The position numbers were made by a program, and so were the translations under genes. DNA of 64,000 nucleotides, taken from positions 4,402,001-4,466,000 of the forward strand of contig NZ_CP020821.1 of assembly GCF_002105755.1 (NCBI RefSeq). Reading direction: 5' to 3'. The stretch is from Mycobacterium colombiense CECT 3035 (GTDB taxonomy: Bacteria > Actinomycetota > Actinomycetes > Mycobacteriales > Mycobacteriaceae). The notes under the pieces are model-generated. The model ran no database searches, was not told where the DNA came from, and saw only the letters and a list, made by a program, of their open reading frames with translations. Below, in pieces: positions 34,100 to 43,746 of the stretch; the first letter of the stretch is position 1; every line of letters begins with the position of its first letter.

Positions 34100-35037
34100 A
34101 TCGCACCCGAATCGCCTCGATGGCCGAGGGCGGCCTGAATTGGGACAGCTTGCCGCTCAAGCTGTTTGCGGGCGGCAACGCGAAATTCTGGAATCCGGCC
34201 GACATCGACTTCTCTCGCGACCGCGAGGACTGGGAACGGCTTACCGACGACGAACGCAGCTACGCCACCCGGCTGTGCGCCGAGTTCATCGCCGGCGAGG
34301 AGTCGGTGACCCAGGACATCCAGCCGTTCATGGCCGCGATGCGGGCCGAAGGCCGGCTCGGTGACGAGATGTATCTGACGCAGTTCGCCTTCGAGGAGGC
34401 CAAGCACGTCCAGGTGTTCCGCATGTGGCTCGACGCGGTCGGCATCACCGAGGATCTGCACTACTACTTGGAGGACGTCCCGACCTACCGCACGATCTTC
34501 TACGAGGAACTGCCGGAGTGCCTGGACGCCTTGACCGTCGATCCGTCGCCGGCCGCCCAGGTGCGGGCGTCGGTGACCTACAACCACATGGTCGAAGGCA
34601 TGCTGGCGCTGACCGGCTACTTCGGCTGGCACAAGATCTGTGTGGAACGCGGCATCCTGCCCGGCATGCAGGAGTTGGTGCGGCGCATCGGCGACGACGA
34701 GCGGCGGCACATGGCGTGGGGCACCTTCACCTGCCGGCGCCATGTCGCCGCCGACGACGCCAACTGGGGCGTCTTCGAGACGCGGATGAACGAGCTCATG
34801 CCGCTCGGCCTGCGCCTGATCGAGGAGGGCTTCGCCCTCTACGATCCGATGCCGTTCGGCCTGTCGCTGGACGAGTTCATGCAGTACGCCTCCGACAAGG
34901 GGATGCGGCGCTTCGGCACCATCTCCAGCGCCCGAGGCCGACCCCTGAGCGAGATCGACCTCGACTACTCGCCGGTACAGCTCGAGGACACCTTCGCCGA
35001 GGAGGACGAGAAGCTGCTGGCGGGGGCCTCCGCCTAG
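34096..35037 (+). CDS. R2-like ligand-binding oxidase (R2lox, Rv0233 type)
   Basis: A 313-aa ferritin-like protein. Every residue of the R2lox Mn/Fe site is in its published position: E68, E101, H104, E167, E202, H205. The pair that forms the tyrosine-valine ether cross-link, V71 and Y162, is also present. That separates it from true ribonucleotide reductase R2, although M. tuberculosis Rv0233 is often named nrdB. R2lox binds a long-chain fatty acid and activates oxygen at a Mn/Fe cofactor; its physiological substrate is unknown. It overlaps the TetR gene by 4 bp. The stop codon TAG is the first triplet of the 53-bp tandem repeat. Confidence 0.96.
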   Translation: MNRTRIASMAEGGLNWDSLPLKLFAGGNAKFWNPADIDFSRDREDWERLTDDERSYATRLCAEFIAGEESVTQDIQPFMAAMRAEGRLGDEMYLTQFAFEEAKHVQVFRMWLDAVGITEDLHYYLEDVPTYRTIFYEELPECLDALTVDPSPAAQVRASVTYNHMVEGMLALTGYFGWHKICVERGILPGMQELVRRIGDDERRHMAWGTFTCRRHVAADDANWGVFETRMNELMPLGLRLIEEGFALYDPMPFGLSLDEFMQYASDKGMRRFGTISSARGRPLSEIDLDYSPVQLEDTFAEEDEKLLAGASA

Positions 35038-35246
35038 CGTCGGCCCGCTGCGCCCGGCTACGCCGCGCTTGCGACCGCCGCGCCGCCTAGCGTCGGCCCG
35101 CTGCGCCCGGCTACGCCGCGCTTGCGACCGCCGCGCCGCCTAGCGTCGGCCCGCCGCGCCCGGCTACGCCGCGCTTGCGACCGCCGCGCCGCCTAGCGTC
35201 GGCCCGCTGCGCCCGGCTACGCCGCGCTTGCGACCGCCGCGCCGCC
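35035..35246. repeat. Four-copy 53-bp tandem repeat (MIRU/VNTR-like)
   Basis: Units begin at 35035, 35088, 35141 and 35194 and are each 53 bp, beginning with TAGCGTCGGCCCG. Copies 1, 2 and 4 are identical; copy 3 has one T-to-C change. The first triplet of copy 1 is the R2lox stop codon. Length, GC-richness, intergenic position and contact with a stop codon are typical of mycobacterial interspersed repetitive units. Copy number probably varies between strains. Confidence 0.95.
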
Positions 35247-35275
35247 TCGCTGTCGGCGGCTTCAGGTCACAACGC

Positions 35276-36694
35276 TCACTCGACCTTGCTGTCGCCGGCC
35301 GAGGAGCCGCCCTCGGTTTCGCCCACCCACACGGTCTTGGCGTTGACGAACGCGCGGATGCCCAGGCCGGCGAGCTCGCGTCCGTACCCGGACCGCTTGA
35401 CGCCGCCGAACCCCAGCTCGGGATAGGACACCGTCATCCCGTTGATGAAGACCTGGCCCGCCTCGATGTCGTCGATGAAGCGCTGCTGCTCGGCCTCGTC
35501 GTTCGTCCAGGCGTTGGATCCCAGGCCGAACGTGGTGGCGTTGGCGATCTCGATGGCCTCGTCGATGTCGGCCGCCCGGTACATCGACGCGACCGGCCCG
35601 AACACCTCCTCGGTGTACAGCGCCATGTCCTTGGTGATGTCGGTGACCACCGTCGGCGGGTAGTACCAGCCCGGGCGGTCGAGGGGCTTGCCGCCGAGCC
35701 GGACCTTCGCCCCCGCCGCGGCCGCGTCGTCGACCTGCTTGGCGATCTCGTCACGGCCCGACTCGGTGGCCAGCGGGCCCACATCGGTGTCCGGGTCGGT
35801 CGGGTCGCCGACGGTCAGCGCCTCCATCTGCTTGGTGAACTTGTCGACGAACGCGTCGTAGATGTCGGTGTGCACGATGAACCGCTTTGCGGCGATGCAG
35901 GACTGGCCGTTGTTCTGCACCCGGGCGGTGACCGCGGTCTTGGCGGCCTCGTCCAGGTTCGCCGAGGGCATCACGATGAACGGGTCGCTGCCGCCGAGCT
36001 CGAGCACGGTCGGCTTGATCTCGTCGCCGGCGATGGCCGCCACCGACTGCCCGGCCGGTTCGCTGCCGGTCAGGGTGGCCGCCGCGACCCGGGGATCGCG
36101 CAAAATGCGCTCCACCGCGCTGGAGGACACGAGCAGCGTTTGGAAACACCCCTCGGGGAAGCCGCCGCGGGCGATCACGTCCGCCAGGTAGAGCGCACTC
36201 TGCGGGACGTTCGACGCGTGCTTGAGGATGCCGACGTTGCCGGCCATCAGCGCGGGCGCGGCGAAGCGCACGGCCTGCCACAGCGGGAAGTTCCACGGCA
36301 TCACGGCCAGCACCACCCCGAGCGGTTGGTGCCGGGTGTAGGCCTTCTTCGCGCCCACCGCCTCGGCGTCGGCGGCCTCGTCGGCCAGCAGCCGCTCGGC
36401 GTTTTCGGCGTAGTAACGAAAACCCTTGGCGCACTTGAGCGCTTCCGCCTTGGCCGACTTCAGCGTCTTGCCCATCTCCAGCGTCATCATGGCGGCGACG
36501 TCGTCGGCCTCTTTCTCCAGCAGGTCCGCGGTCGCGTTTGCCCACTGTGCGCGCTGGGCAAACGTGGTGTTGTGGCGATAGTCGAGGAAGCGTTCGTAGG
36601 CACGGGCAATCGCGGCGTCGACTTCTTGGTCGGTGGCCGGGGTGAAGGTCTTCACTGTCTCGCCGGTAGCCGGGTTAATCGTGGCGATGGGCAC
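35276..36694 (-). CDS. gabD1: Succinate-semialdehyde dehydrogenase GabD1
   Basis: A 472-aa aldehyde dehydrogenase starting at GTG 36694 with AAGGAGGG upstream. It oxidises succinic semialdehyde to succinate with NADP+. Catalytic residues are E232 (LELGGS) and C266 (NNGQSCIAAK); the MPWNFPLWQ segment and TEEVFGPVASMY are also present. Synteny with R2lox and aftD matches M. tuberculosis gabD1 (Rv0234c), which functions in a variant link from 2-oxoglutarate to succinate. The stop lies 29 bp from the tandem repeat. It is divergent from the acetolactate synthase gene with 91 bp between starts. Confidence 0.94.
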   Translation of the reverse strand: MPIATINPATGETVKTFTPATDQEVDAAIARAYERFLDYRHNTTFAQRAQWANATADLLEKEADDVAAMMTLEMGKTLKSAKAEALKCAKGFRYYAENAERLLADEAADAEAVGAKKAYTRHQPLGVVLAVMPWNFPLWQAVRFAAPALMAGNVGILKHASNVPQSALYLADVIARGGFPEGCFQTLLVSSSAVERILRDPRVAAATLTGSEPAGQSVAAIAGDEIKPTVLELGGSDPFIVMPSANLDEAAKTAVTARVQNNGQSCIAAKRFIVHTDIYDAFVDKFTKQMEALTVGDPTDPDTDVGPLATESGRDEIAKQVDDAAAAGAKVRLGGKPLDRPGWYYPPTVVTDITKDMALYTEEVFGPVASMYRAADIDEAIEIANATTFGLGSNAWTNDEAEQQRFIDDIEAGQVFINGMTVSYPELGFGGVKRSGYGRELAGLGIRAFVNAKTVWVGETEGGSSAGDSKVE

Positions 36695-36785
36695 GTCGGC
36701 CCTCCTTCATCGGGTTGGTGTTGCTTAGCGGCTGAAAAGTCCAACATCTAGCCTGCCACTATCGTTCCCCTAAGGGAGGTGTCGG

Positions 36786-38432
36786 ATGAGCAAAGCCGCT
36801 GAGCTGATCGTCAAGTGCCTGGAAAACGAGGGTGTTTCCGTCGTGTTCGGGGTGCCCGGCGAGGAGAACATCCGGTTCGTGCAGGCGCTGGCGTCCTCGA
36901 CCATCCGCTACGTGCTGACCCGGCACGAGCAGGCGGCGTCGTTCATGGCCGAGATGTACGGCAGGGTCACCGGGCGGGCCGCGGTGGTGTCGGCGACGTT
37001 GGGGCCCGGCGCGATCAACATGCAGCTCGGCACGGCCGACGCCACGACCAACAGCACCCCGCTGGTGGCCATCTCCGCGCAGGTGGGTCACGACCGGGAG
37101 TTCAAGGAGTCACACCAGTACGTCGACCTGGTGTCGATGTTCGCCCCCATCACCCGGTGGTCGGCGGGCATTCCCACCGCGCGCGCCATCCCCGAGATGG
37201 TCCGCAAGGCGTTCAAGCTGGCCGAGTCCGAGCGCCCGGCCGCGGTCTACCTTGCGGTGCCCGAGCACATCGACGCCGACGAGACCGACTACGACCTGGG
37301 ACCGTTGCCGCGCAACGTCGTCCGCGCCGATGCCCCGGCCCCGCGCCAGGTGGCGCGCGCCGTCGACGTCCTGCGCAACGCGAAGCGCCCGGTGCTGCTG
37401 GCCGGGCACGGCGCCGCCCGCGCCGACGCCACCAAGGCGCTGGTGCGCTTCTCCGAAGAGTTCGGCATCCAGGTGGCCAACACCTTTCACGGCAAGGGCG
37501 TCATGCCCGACGACCACCCCAACAGCATCGGCACGCTGGGCTTCATGCGGCACGACTACGTCAACTTCGGGTTCGACCACGCCGACGCCGTCATCGCCGT
37601 CGGCTACGAGTTGCAGGAATTCGACCCGGTGCGGATCAACCCGCAGGCCGACAAGAAGATCATCCACATCCACCGGTTCCCCGCCGAGGTCGACGCGCAC
37701 TACTCGGTGGACGTGGGGATCATCGGCGACATCAGCGATTCGCTGAACGCCCTCACCGACGCGCTGTCGGGCCACACCTTCAACCACGCCGCCGAGGTGC
37801 CCGGCTCGGGCCTGCTGACCGAGGAATTCGCCCGGGGCCAACAGGATTCGCGCTACCCGCTGGCGCCCGCGCGGGTGGTCGCCGACACCCGCGCCGCCCT
37901 GGGCCGCAGCGACGTCGTCCTGGTCGACACCGGCGCCACCAAGATGTGGATGGCCCGGCTGTACCCGACCTACGAGCGGAACACCTGCCTGATTTCAAAC
38001 GGATTGTCCACCATGAGTTTTGCGCTGCCGGGGGCGCTGGGCGTCAAGTTGGCGCAGCCGGAGGCCAAGGTGCTGGCGGTGGTCGGCGACGGCGCGTTCC
38101 TGATGAACTCGCAGGAGATCGAGACGGCCGTGCGCGAGCGCATCCCGCTGGTGGTGCTGATCTGGGAGGACGGCGGTTACGGCCTCATCGAATGGAAGAT
38201 GGATCTCGAGCTCGGGGCGCACTACTACGTGAAGTTCAATAATCCCGACGTGGTGAAGTACGCGGAAAGCTTCGGCGCCAAGGGATATCGGATCTCTCAT
38301 GCCGAGGAGTTGCTGCCGACGCTGCGGACCGCGCTCGACGACGACGGTGTCTCGCTGATCAGCTGCCCGGTCGACTACTCCGAGAATCTGCGGTTGACCG
38401 ACCGCCTCGGGGAGCTGGACGAAACCCTGTAG
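36786..38432 (+). CDS. Thiamine-diphosphate acetolactate synthase, catabolic (AlsS-like) type
   Basis: A 548-aa TPP enzyme. The catalytic Glu48 is in TRHEQAASFMAEMYGR, and the TPP motif is VGDGAFLMNSQEIETAVRE with the Asp-containing IWEDGGYG completing it. Two features favour the catabolic, FAD-independent AlsS type: the C-terminal DVVKYAESFGAKGYR and SCPVDYSENLRL segments. It would condense two pyruvates to acetolactate, though other 2-keto acid reactions are possible. ATG 36786 follows AAGGGAGG. There is no small regulatory subunit beside it. It is divergent from gabD1, so a shared role in carbon overflow is possible. Confidence 0.88.
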   Translation: MSKAAELIVKCLENEGVSVVFGVPGEENIRFVQALASSTIRYVLTRHEQAASFMAEMYGRVTGRAAVVSATLGPGAINMQLGTADATTNSTPLVAISAQVGHDREFKESHQYVDLVSMFAPITRWSAGIPTARAIPEMVRKAFKLAESERPAAVYLAVPEHIDADETDYDLGPLPRNVVRADAPAPRQVARAVDVLRNAKRPVLLAGHGAARADATKALVRFSEEFGIQVANTFHGKGVMPDDHPNSIGTLGFMRHDYVNFGFDHADAVIAVGYELQEFDPVRINPQADKKIIHIHRFPAEVDAHYSVDVGIIGDISDSLNALTDALSGHTFNHAAEVPGSGLLTEEFARGQQDSRYPLAPARVVADTRAALGRSDVVLVDTGATKMWMARLYPTYERNTCLISNGLSTMSFALPGALGVKLAQPEAKVLAVVGDGAFLMNSQEIETAVRERIPLVVLIWEDGGYGLIEWKMDLELGAHYYVKFNNPDVVKYAESFGAKGYRISHAEELLPTLRTALDDDGVSLISCPVDYSENLRLTDRLGELDETL

Positions 38433-38447
38433 CGGCGGCGGTACCGG

Positions 38448-38873
38448 TCAGGACGACTGCTTGATCTGTATCTGGTCGGTGTAGGAGTAGCCCGCCGGGT
38501 GCCCGCAGGCCGGGATGAGATACGTGTGGTCTGCCGTGCCCGCGAGCGTGCTCGGGTCCCACGTCAAATGCGAGCTGGTGGCGTAGAGGATGTAGGCGCC
38601 GTCGGAGCAGGTGACGTTGTCCATCGTGTCCAGGACCCATTGACCGTCGACCAGCCGCGCCTGGCTGCCGCCCACCCCGGCCTTGATGTAGACGCATCCG
38701 TCGCCGCAGGAGTTGACCGTCCAGGAGGTGTTGAAGGTCTTGCCCGACGGCGTTGTCGCCGTCTCGGTGTAGTTGCCGTTCATCGTCGGTGCGTCGGCCC
38801 ACGCCGCGGCGGCGGTACAGACAGCTAAGCCGGCGAAGACAGCGGATGTCACAAAACCCCGCGCGAAAGCCAT
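38448..38873 (-). CDS. Secreted Cys-containing protein of unknown function
   Basis: A 141-aa precursor starting at ATG 38873 with AAGGAAAC upstream. Residues 1-27 form a signal peptide (hydrophobic AVFAGLAVCTAAAAW) with likely cleavage after AWA. The mature domain starts DAPTMNGNYTET and carries four Cys residues (SCGDGC, TCSDGA, ACGHPA), probably two disulfides. It is beta-rich in composition (many Thr, Ser, Gly, Tyr). This resembles small secreted mycobacterial antigens, but I cannot name the family. It converges with the acetolactate synthase gene, 15 bp away. Confidence 0.83.
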   Translation of the reverse strand: MAFARGFVTSAVFAGLAVCTAAAAWADAPTMNGNYTETATTPSGKTFNTSWTVNSCGDGCVYIKAGVGGSQARLVDGQWVLDTMDNVTCSDGAYILYATSSHLTWDPSTLAGTADHTYLIPACGHPAGYSYTDQIQIKQSS

Positions 38874-39188
38874 GACCGTGTTTCCTTCCGTCGAGCTCAC
38901 CCAGGTGCCGAGCGTTCATGATGGTGTATCACAGGTTGCGGTTCGCCGCGATTCGGCAAACTTTTCCGCCGTGGGCGGTGTGGTTGGGGCATGCGCAGGG
39001 TGTCGGCCGGGGCGGTGAAATCCTCCTGCTGGCAACGGAATTGACAGGCCGCCAAGCGGGTCGGCACCGCGGCCCCGCAGTGGTAGAGAGCTGCGACCGG
39101 GCGTCGTGCCGGTGAGTGAATGAGGGCGCCACAGTGCGGTATTCGTCGAGGTTGTGCTCGGGACAGCGGGACGGGTGATGATGGATAG
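38874..39188. other. Intergenic region without recognisable gene
   Basis: This 315-bp gap separates the divergent secreted-protein and DUF309 genes. It presumably holds both promoters. I see no conserved small reading frame, strong palindrome or clear -10 hexamer in it. Confidence 0.5.
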
Positions 39189-39662
39189 ATGGCGCAGCGT
39201 GATCGCGACGAATCGGGCCGGCCGCGAAATGCCCGACCACGCGACGCTCTGGGCCGGCCACTTCCGCCCGGCAGCGCGGGTGTGCCACGCGTTCCGGATG
39301 ACCTGGTGCTGGACCCGGCCGAAACACTCGCGTATGCCCAGGATCTGCTGAATCGAGGTCTCGCATTCAACGCTCATGAGGTTTTGGAGTCCGCGTGGAA
39401 GAACGGCCCAGCCAACGAGCAGGCACTGTGGCAAGGCCTGACGCAGCTCGCGGTGGGGATCACCCACATCCAGCGCGGCAACCCCAAGGGGGCAGCCGCG
39501 TTGCTTCGCCGCGCCTGCGACCATCTTGCCCGCGCGGACTTACCCGCGCCGCACGCTGTCGACGTCGCCGGGTTGGTGGAGTACGTCAACTCGCTGATCG
39601 ACGATCTTGCTGCCGGCGTTCATGTCACCGCGTCGCGGCTGGTGCCCCGTCTCGTGGTCTGA
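39189..39662 (+). CDS. DUF309 domain protein
   Basis: A 157-aa protein. After a polar N-terminus of about 35 residues, the DUF309 helical domain is clear: RGLAFNAHEVLESAWKNGP, EQALWQGLTQLAVGITHIQRGN and GAAALLRRACDHL. The HExLE and GLxQLAxG motifs are conserved across bacteria and plants, but function is unknown. ATG 39189; the Shine-Dalgarno is weak. The stop lies 44 bp from the convergent DUF2945 gene. Confidence 0.85.
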   Translation: MAQRDRDESGRPRNARPRDALGRPLPPGSAGVPRVPDDLVLDPAETLAYAQDLLNRGLAFNAHEVLESAWKNGPANEQALWQGLTQLAVGITHIQRGNPKGAAALLRRACDHLARADLPAPHAVDVAGLVEYVNSLIDDLAAGVHVTASRLVPRLVV

Positions 39663-39706
39663 TGTGTCCTTGCTGGCGTCGGTCGCTCATGGTGGCGTCG
39701 TGCTCG

Positions 39707-39919
39707 CTAGTCGATCTTCGCCAAGGCGTCGCCTTTGTGCATCGCGATGTGGTCGGTTTTGTCGCTTCTGATTTCGTATTGCGGGTCGTCCTTGGTGCAA
39801 TGCCGTTTGTGGCCTTTGTACTCGGTGTCGCGGGTGTGCTTTTTCACGATGACGCCGCTGACCTGGCCGGCTTCTGAGTTCCATCTGACGTGATCTCCGA
39901 CCTCGAATTGCTTCGTCAC
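39707..39919 (-). CDS. Hypervirulence-associated TUDOR domain (DUF2945) protein
   Basis: A 70-aa protein starting at GTG 39919, with GAAGGAG seven bases upstream. The whole sequence is the small SH3/tudor-like domain: KQFEVGDHVRWNSEAGQ, VSGVIVKKHTRDTEYKGH, DDPQYEIRSDKTDHIAMHKG. Members are often annotated as hypervirulence-associated, a name derived from a fungal homologue; the bacterial function is unknown. The same frame stays open for hundreds of codons antisense to the LysR gene, but only this part is real. It is divergent from the LysR gene. Confidence 0.9.
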   Translation of the reverse strand: MTKQFEVGDHVRWNSEAGQVSGVIVKKHTRDTEYKGHKRHCTKDDPQYEIRSDKTDHIAMHKGDALAKID

Positions 39920-40024
39920 TGTGCGTCTCCTTCGCATCCTGCTTGGTGTGACCAACCATGGCTGCCTGTCCGCGGCCACCAGGACGGGTACCCGGTCGCG
40001 GCCGGCGACATGATCGAATGGCAC

Positions 40025-40936
40025 ATGCTGTTCCGTCAGCTGGAGTACTTCGTCTCGCTCGCCCAAGAGCGTCACTTCGCGCGCGCCGCGAGGGCCTGTT
40101 ACGTGTCGCAGCCGGCGCTGTCGGAAGCCATCCGCAAGCTCGAATCGGAGCTCAACGTCCCGCTGGTGCGGCGCGGTCAGAAGTTCGAGGGCCTCACCCC
40201 GGAGGGCGAGCGGCTGGTGCCGTGGGCGCGGCGCATCCTGGCCGACCGCGACTCCCTCAAGCAGGAGGTCACCGCGCTGCGGGCCGGCCTGACCGGCGAA
40301 TTGCGGCTGGGCGTGGTGCCCGCCGCCTCGACCACCGTTGCGCTGCTGACAGACCCGTTCTGCGCGGCTCACCCGTTGGTGCGCGTCCAGCTCGAGGTCA
40401 ACCTGCGCTCGGCGGGGATCGTCGAACGGGTCCGCAAGTTCGAATTGGACGCGGGCATCCTGTATCCGGATCAACAGGACACCGCCGATCTCTTGGTCAC
40501 CCCGCTGTATCACGAGCAGCCGGTGCTCATCGCAGCCGCCGAATTGCTTGGCGGCGAAGCGAAAACGATGGCGTGGTCGGACGCCGTGCGGTTGCCGCTG
40601 TGCCTGCTGACGCAGGGCATGCGGGGCCGCCGGGTCATCGACGACGCGTTGGCCACCCATGGCCTGCAGGTCACCCCGCAGCTGGAAACCGATTCCGTGG
40701 CCGCGCTTTTCGCGCACGTCCGCACCGGCCGGTGGGCGAGCATCGTGCCGCAACCGTGGATCCACACCCTGGGGGCGCCGGCCGGGGTGAACGTGCTGCG
40801 GCTGCGGCGCCCTTCGGTCACCGCGTTGATCGCGCTGGTGACCAACCGGGCGGAACCGGGCTCGCTGCTGGCGCGCGCGTTGCGGCGGACCGCCCGCGAG
40901 GCGCGCATCGGCGCGACCCTCGGCGAACTGTCCTAG
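40025..40936 (+). CDS. LysR family transcriptional regulator
   Basis: A 303-aa regulator starting at ATG 40025 (MLFRQLEYFVSLAQERHF); ATG 40010 is an alternative. The winged helix-turn-helix is residues 1-60, with FARAARACYVSQPALSEAIRKLE. The periplasmic-binding-like effector domain follows, with LRLGVVPAASTTVALL. It sits 102 bp before a formate dehydrogenase gene in the same direction. LysR regulators usually act on an adjacent metabolic gene, so control of formate dehydrogenase is likely. Confidence 0.92.
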   Translation: MLFRQLEYFVSLAQERHFARAARACYVSQPALSEAIRKLESELNVPLVRRGQKFEGLTPEGERLVPWARRILADRDSLKQEVTALRAGLTGELRLGVVPAASTTVALLTDPFCAAHPLVRVQLEVNLRSAGIVERVRKFELDAGILYPDQQDTADLLVTPLYHEQPVLIAAAELLGGEAKTMAWSDAVRLPLCLLTQGMRGRRVIDDALATHGLQVTPQLETDSVAALFAHVRTGRWASIVPQPWIHTLGAPAGVNVLRLRRPSVTALIALVTNRAEPGSLLARALRRTAREARIGATLGELS

Positions 40937-41038
40937 CCGCGCTGATCGGCGCCGCCTATCAGCCGGTCGGAATCTCGTCTTGGACAGCGCGGTGGGCGCG
41001 CTCCGAGACTGGCCTGAGCGCCGGTTTAAGGAGAACTG

Positions 41039-42193
41039 ATGGCCAAGTGTGTGATGGTGCTCTATCCCGACCCCGTCGACGGGTACCCGCCGAACTACGC
41101 CCGCGACAGCATCCCGACCATCCGGGGATACCCCGACGGCAGCACCGTGCCGACCCCGTCGAAGATCGACTTCACCCCCGGCGAACTACTCGGCTGTGTC
41201 TCGGGCGCCCTGGGGCTGCGCCAATTCTTCGACGACGCCGGCCACGAACTGGTGGTGACGTCGGACAAGGACGGCCCCGACTCGGAATTCGAGCGTGAGC
41301 TGGCCGACGCGGAAATCGTGATCTCACAGCCGTTTTGGCCGGCCTACCTGACCGCGGAACGCATCGCCCGCGCCCCCAGGCTCAAGCTGGCCCTGACCGC
41401 CGGCATCGGCTCGGATCACGTGGACCTCGACGCGGCGCAGCAGCACGGGATCACGGTGGCCGAGGTGACCTACAGCAACAGCATCAGCGTCGCCGAGCAC
41501 ACGGTGATGCAGATCCTGGCGCTGGTGCGCAATTTCGTGCCGTCACACCGGTGGGCCGCCGAAGGCGGCTGGAACATCGCCGATTGCGCGGGGCGCGCCT
41601 ACGACCTGGAAGGGATGGACGTCGGGTTGATCGCGGCCGGCCGGATCGGGCGTGCCGTGCTGCGGCGGCTGGCACCGTTCGACGTCAACCTGCACTACAC
41701 CGACACCCGCCGGCTGGCGCCGGAAGCGGAGAGGCAACTCAACGTCACGTACCACCCCACCGTCGAGTCGCTGGTGCGGGCGGTCGACGTGGTGTCCATC
41801 CACTCGCCGCTGTACGACGACACCCGGCGGATGTTCAACGAGCAGCTGATCGCGACGATGCGCAGAGGCTCCTACATCGTCAACACGGCCCGCGCCGAGG
41901 AGACCGTCCCGGAGGCGATCGCGGCGGCCCTGGAATCCGGTCAGCTGGCCGGCTATGCCGGAGACGTCTGGTATCCGCAGCCGCCGCCGCCCGACCATCC
42001 CTGGCGGACCATGCCGAATAACGCTATGACGCCCCATGTTTCGGGCACCACCCTGTCCGCCCAGGCGCGCTATGCGGCAGGCACCCGGGAGATCCTGGAG
42101 AGCTGGTTCGCCGGCACGCCCATCCGTCCCGAGTACCTGATCGTGGAAGGCGGCAGGCTGGCGGGCACCGGGGCGCTGTCCTACCAGAAGTAG
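41039..42193 (+). CDS. NAD-dependent formate dehydrogenase
   Basis: A 384-aa D-2-hydroxyacid dehydrogenase-type enzyme that oxidises formate to CO2 with NAD+. The formate-dehydrogenase-specific N-terminal region (YPPNYARDSIPTIRGYPDG) is present, as are SQPFWPAYLTAERI, YSNSISVAEHTVMQILALVRN, the NAD loop IAAGRIGRAVL (Ala replacing the first Gly of GxGxxG), NTARAEE, and MTPHVSGTTLSAQARYAAGT with the catalytic His. ATG 41039 follows AAGGAGAA. It probably supplies NADH from formate. No molybdenum-type subunits are needed or present. Confidence 0.94.
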   Translation: MAKCVMVLYPDPVDGYPPNYARDSIPTIRGYPDGSTVPTPSKIDFTPGELLGCVSGALGLRQFFDDAGHELVVTSDKDGPDSEFERELADAEIVISQPFWPAYLTAERIARAPRLKLALTAGIGSDHVDLDAAQQHGITVAEVTYSNSISVAEHTVMQILALVRNFVPSHRWAAEGGWNIADCAGRAYDLEGMDVGLIAAGRIGRAVLRRLAPFDVNLHYTDTRRLAPEAERQLNVTYHPTVESLVRAVDVVSIHSPLYDDTRRMFNEQLIATMRRGSYIVNTARAEETVPEAIAAALESGQLAGYAGDVWYPQPPPPDHPWRTMPNNAMTPHVSGTTLSAQARYAAGTREILESWFAGTPIRPEYLIVEGGRLAGTGALSYQK

Positions 42194-42208
42194 GGGCGAC
42201 GTCGGGAC

Positions 42209-43659
42209 TCAGTTGGCGCTGGTCGCCCTCGACAGGGCCATCGGCGGCACGTAACCGCCGATCAGGGCGCGATGCCACCACGCCCGGTCGCGGCGCAGCT
42301 CGGCCGGGGTGGTGAAGCGGTACTGGTAGAGCTGCGCCCGCACGTAGCGGGGCGGCGAATCGGGAAACGGGTTGTGGCGCAACAATCTCAGGGTCGTCCG
42401 GTCGTTTTCCAGCAGCCGCTGCAGGAACGGCCTAAGCCACGGCTGCGCGTAACCCGGCGAGATCGCGGCGAACCACATCAGCCAGTCCAGGCGCAGATGA
42501 TAGGGGGCCCACTGCCGCGGCAGCCGCCGCGGCGCCCCGGCTTGCCCTTGAATTCGTATTCCTTCCAGACGGTTTGGCCGGTGATCTCTGCCTCGTCGGT
42601 GCCTTCGATCACCACCTCCCGCCGGACCCGCCCGATGCTGCCGAACGCGCCATAGGTGTTCACCAGATGAAATGAGTTGAACGACATATTCATTCGCTGC
42701 CGCGAGGACAACATGTTCGCCAGCGGCCAGTAACTCATGAACAGCACCGCGGCCGTGACGGCGGCCACCAGCCCGACGAACCACAGCGGTGCCGCCGCCA
42801 GGCCCGGGTGCGCAGGGACGAGACCTTTCGGCAGGACCAACGCGAACGACGCGTCGTCGATGGCGCTGAACGCCAACACGATCGTCACCCAGTTCAGCCA
42901 CGCGAAATTGCCCGAGGCGACCAGCCACAACTGGGTGACGACGATGATCGCGGCGGCCACGCTGGCCACCGGCTGCGGCGCGAACAACCCGAACGGCACG
43001 ATCAGCTGCGCGAAATGGTTACCCGCCACCTCGATCCGGTGCAGCGGCTTGGGCAGATGGTGGAAGAACCAGCTCAACGGCCCCGGCATGGGTTGCGTCT
43101 CATGGTGGTAGTACAAACACGTCAGGTCGCGCCAGCACGGGTCGCCGCGCATCTTGATCAGCCCCGCGCCGAACTCGACCCGGAACAACAGCAGGCGAAT
43201 CATCCAGATCGTCAGCACCGGCGGAGCCACGTCGTGATTGCCCACAAAGATCATCAGGAACCCGGTCTCGAGCAGCAGCGATTCCCAGCCGAACGAGTAC
43301 CAGGTCTGCCCCACGTTGACGATCGACAAGTAGAGCGCCCACAGCACCAGCCACATCGCCATCGCGGCCCACAGCGGCACCGCGTCGGCGGCGCCGGCGA
43401 CGATCGCTGCCGACAGCGTCGCACCGAACCAGGAGACGGCCGCAAACAGCCGGTCGGAATAGCGCAGGTGAAACAGGCTCGGCGTGCGCCAAAAGGATTG
43501 CCTCGCCAAGAACTGCGGGATGGGCAGGATGCCGCGCTCGCCGATGAGCGCGCGGAACTGGATCGCGGCGGCGACGAAGCCGATCAGGTAAATCGCCGCG
43601 GCACCACGCTGCAGCACCAGTCTGCCCACCCAATACTCGGGTGCGGAAAACCAGTCCAT
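42209..43659 (-). pseudogene. Lipase maturation factor family membrane protein (Rv0235c type), frameshifted
   Basis: A polytopic protein of the LMF1/LMF2 family. Starting at ATG 43659 (GAGGAG upstream) the frame gives 393 aa that include YSFGWESLLLETGFL, FGAGLIKMRGDPCWRDLTCLYYHHETQPMP and AGNHFAQLIVPFGLF, then leaves homology at GKPG. The next frame continues with APRRLPRQWAPYHLRLDW and ends at 42209. One extra base in the CCCC run at 42535-42538 rejoins them to 483 aa, the length of M. tuberculosis Rv0235c (482). Either a true frameshift or, more likely, a consensus error. Function is unproven. Confidence 0.85.
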
Positions 43660-43746
43660 GGCGCTAACTCCTCAGTCGATGACGGTTACGCCAACCCGCA
43701 TATCCAGTCAATCAGCCGGTAAACGGGTAGCCAATAGCCCGGCCGA

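Noticed and set aside
34096..35037. Ribonucleotide reductase R2 subunit (nrdB) function
   Set aside because: All residues fit R2lox, including the V71-Y162 cross-link pair, and there is no R1 gene nearby.
35035..35246. CRISPR array
   Set aside because: The 53-bp units are directly adjacent with no unique spacers and there are no cas genes; it is a minisatellite.
38874..39370. Several open frames on both strands between the secreted-protein and DUF309 genes
   Set aside because: They overlap each other and the DUF309 gene, have no ribosome sites and no recognisable composition.
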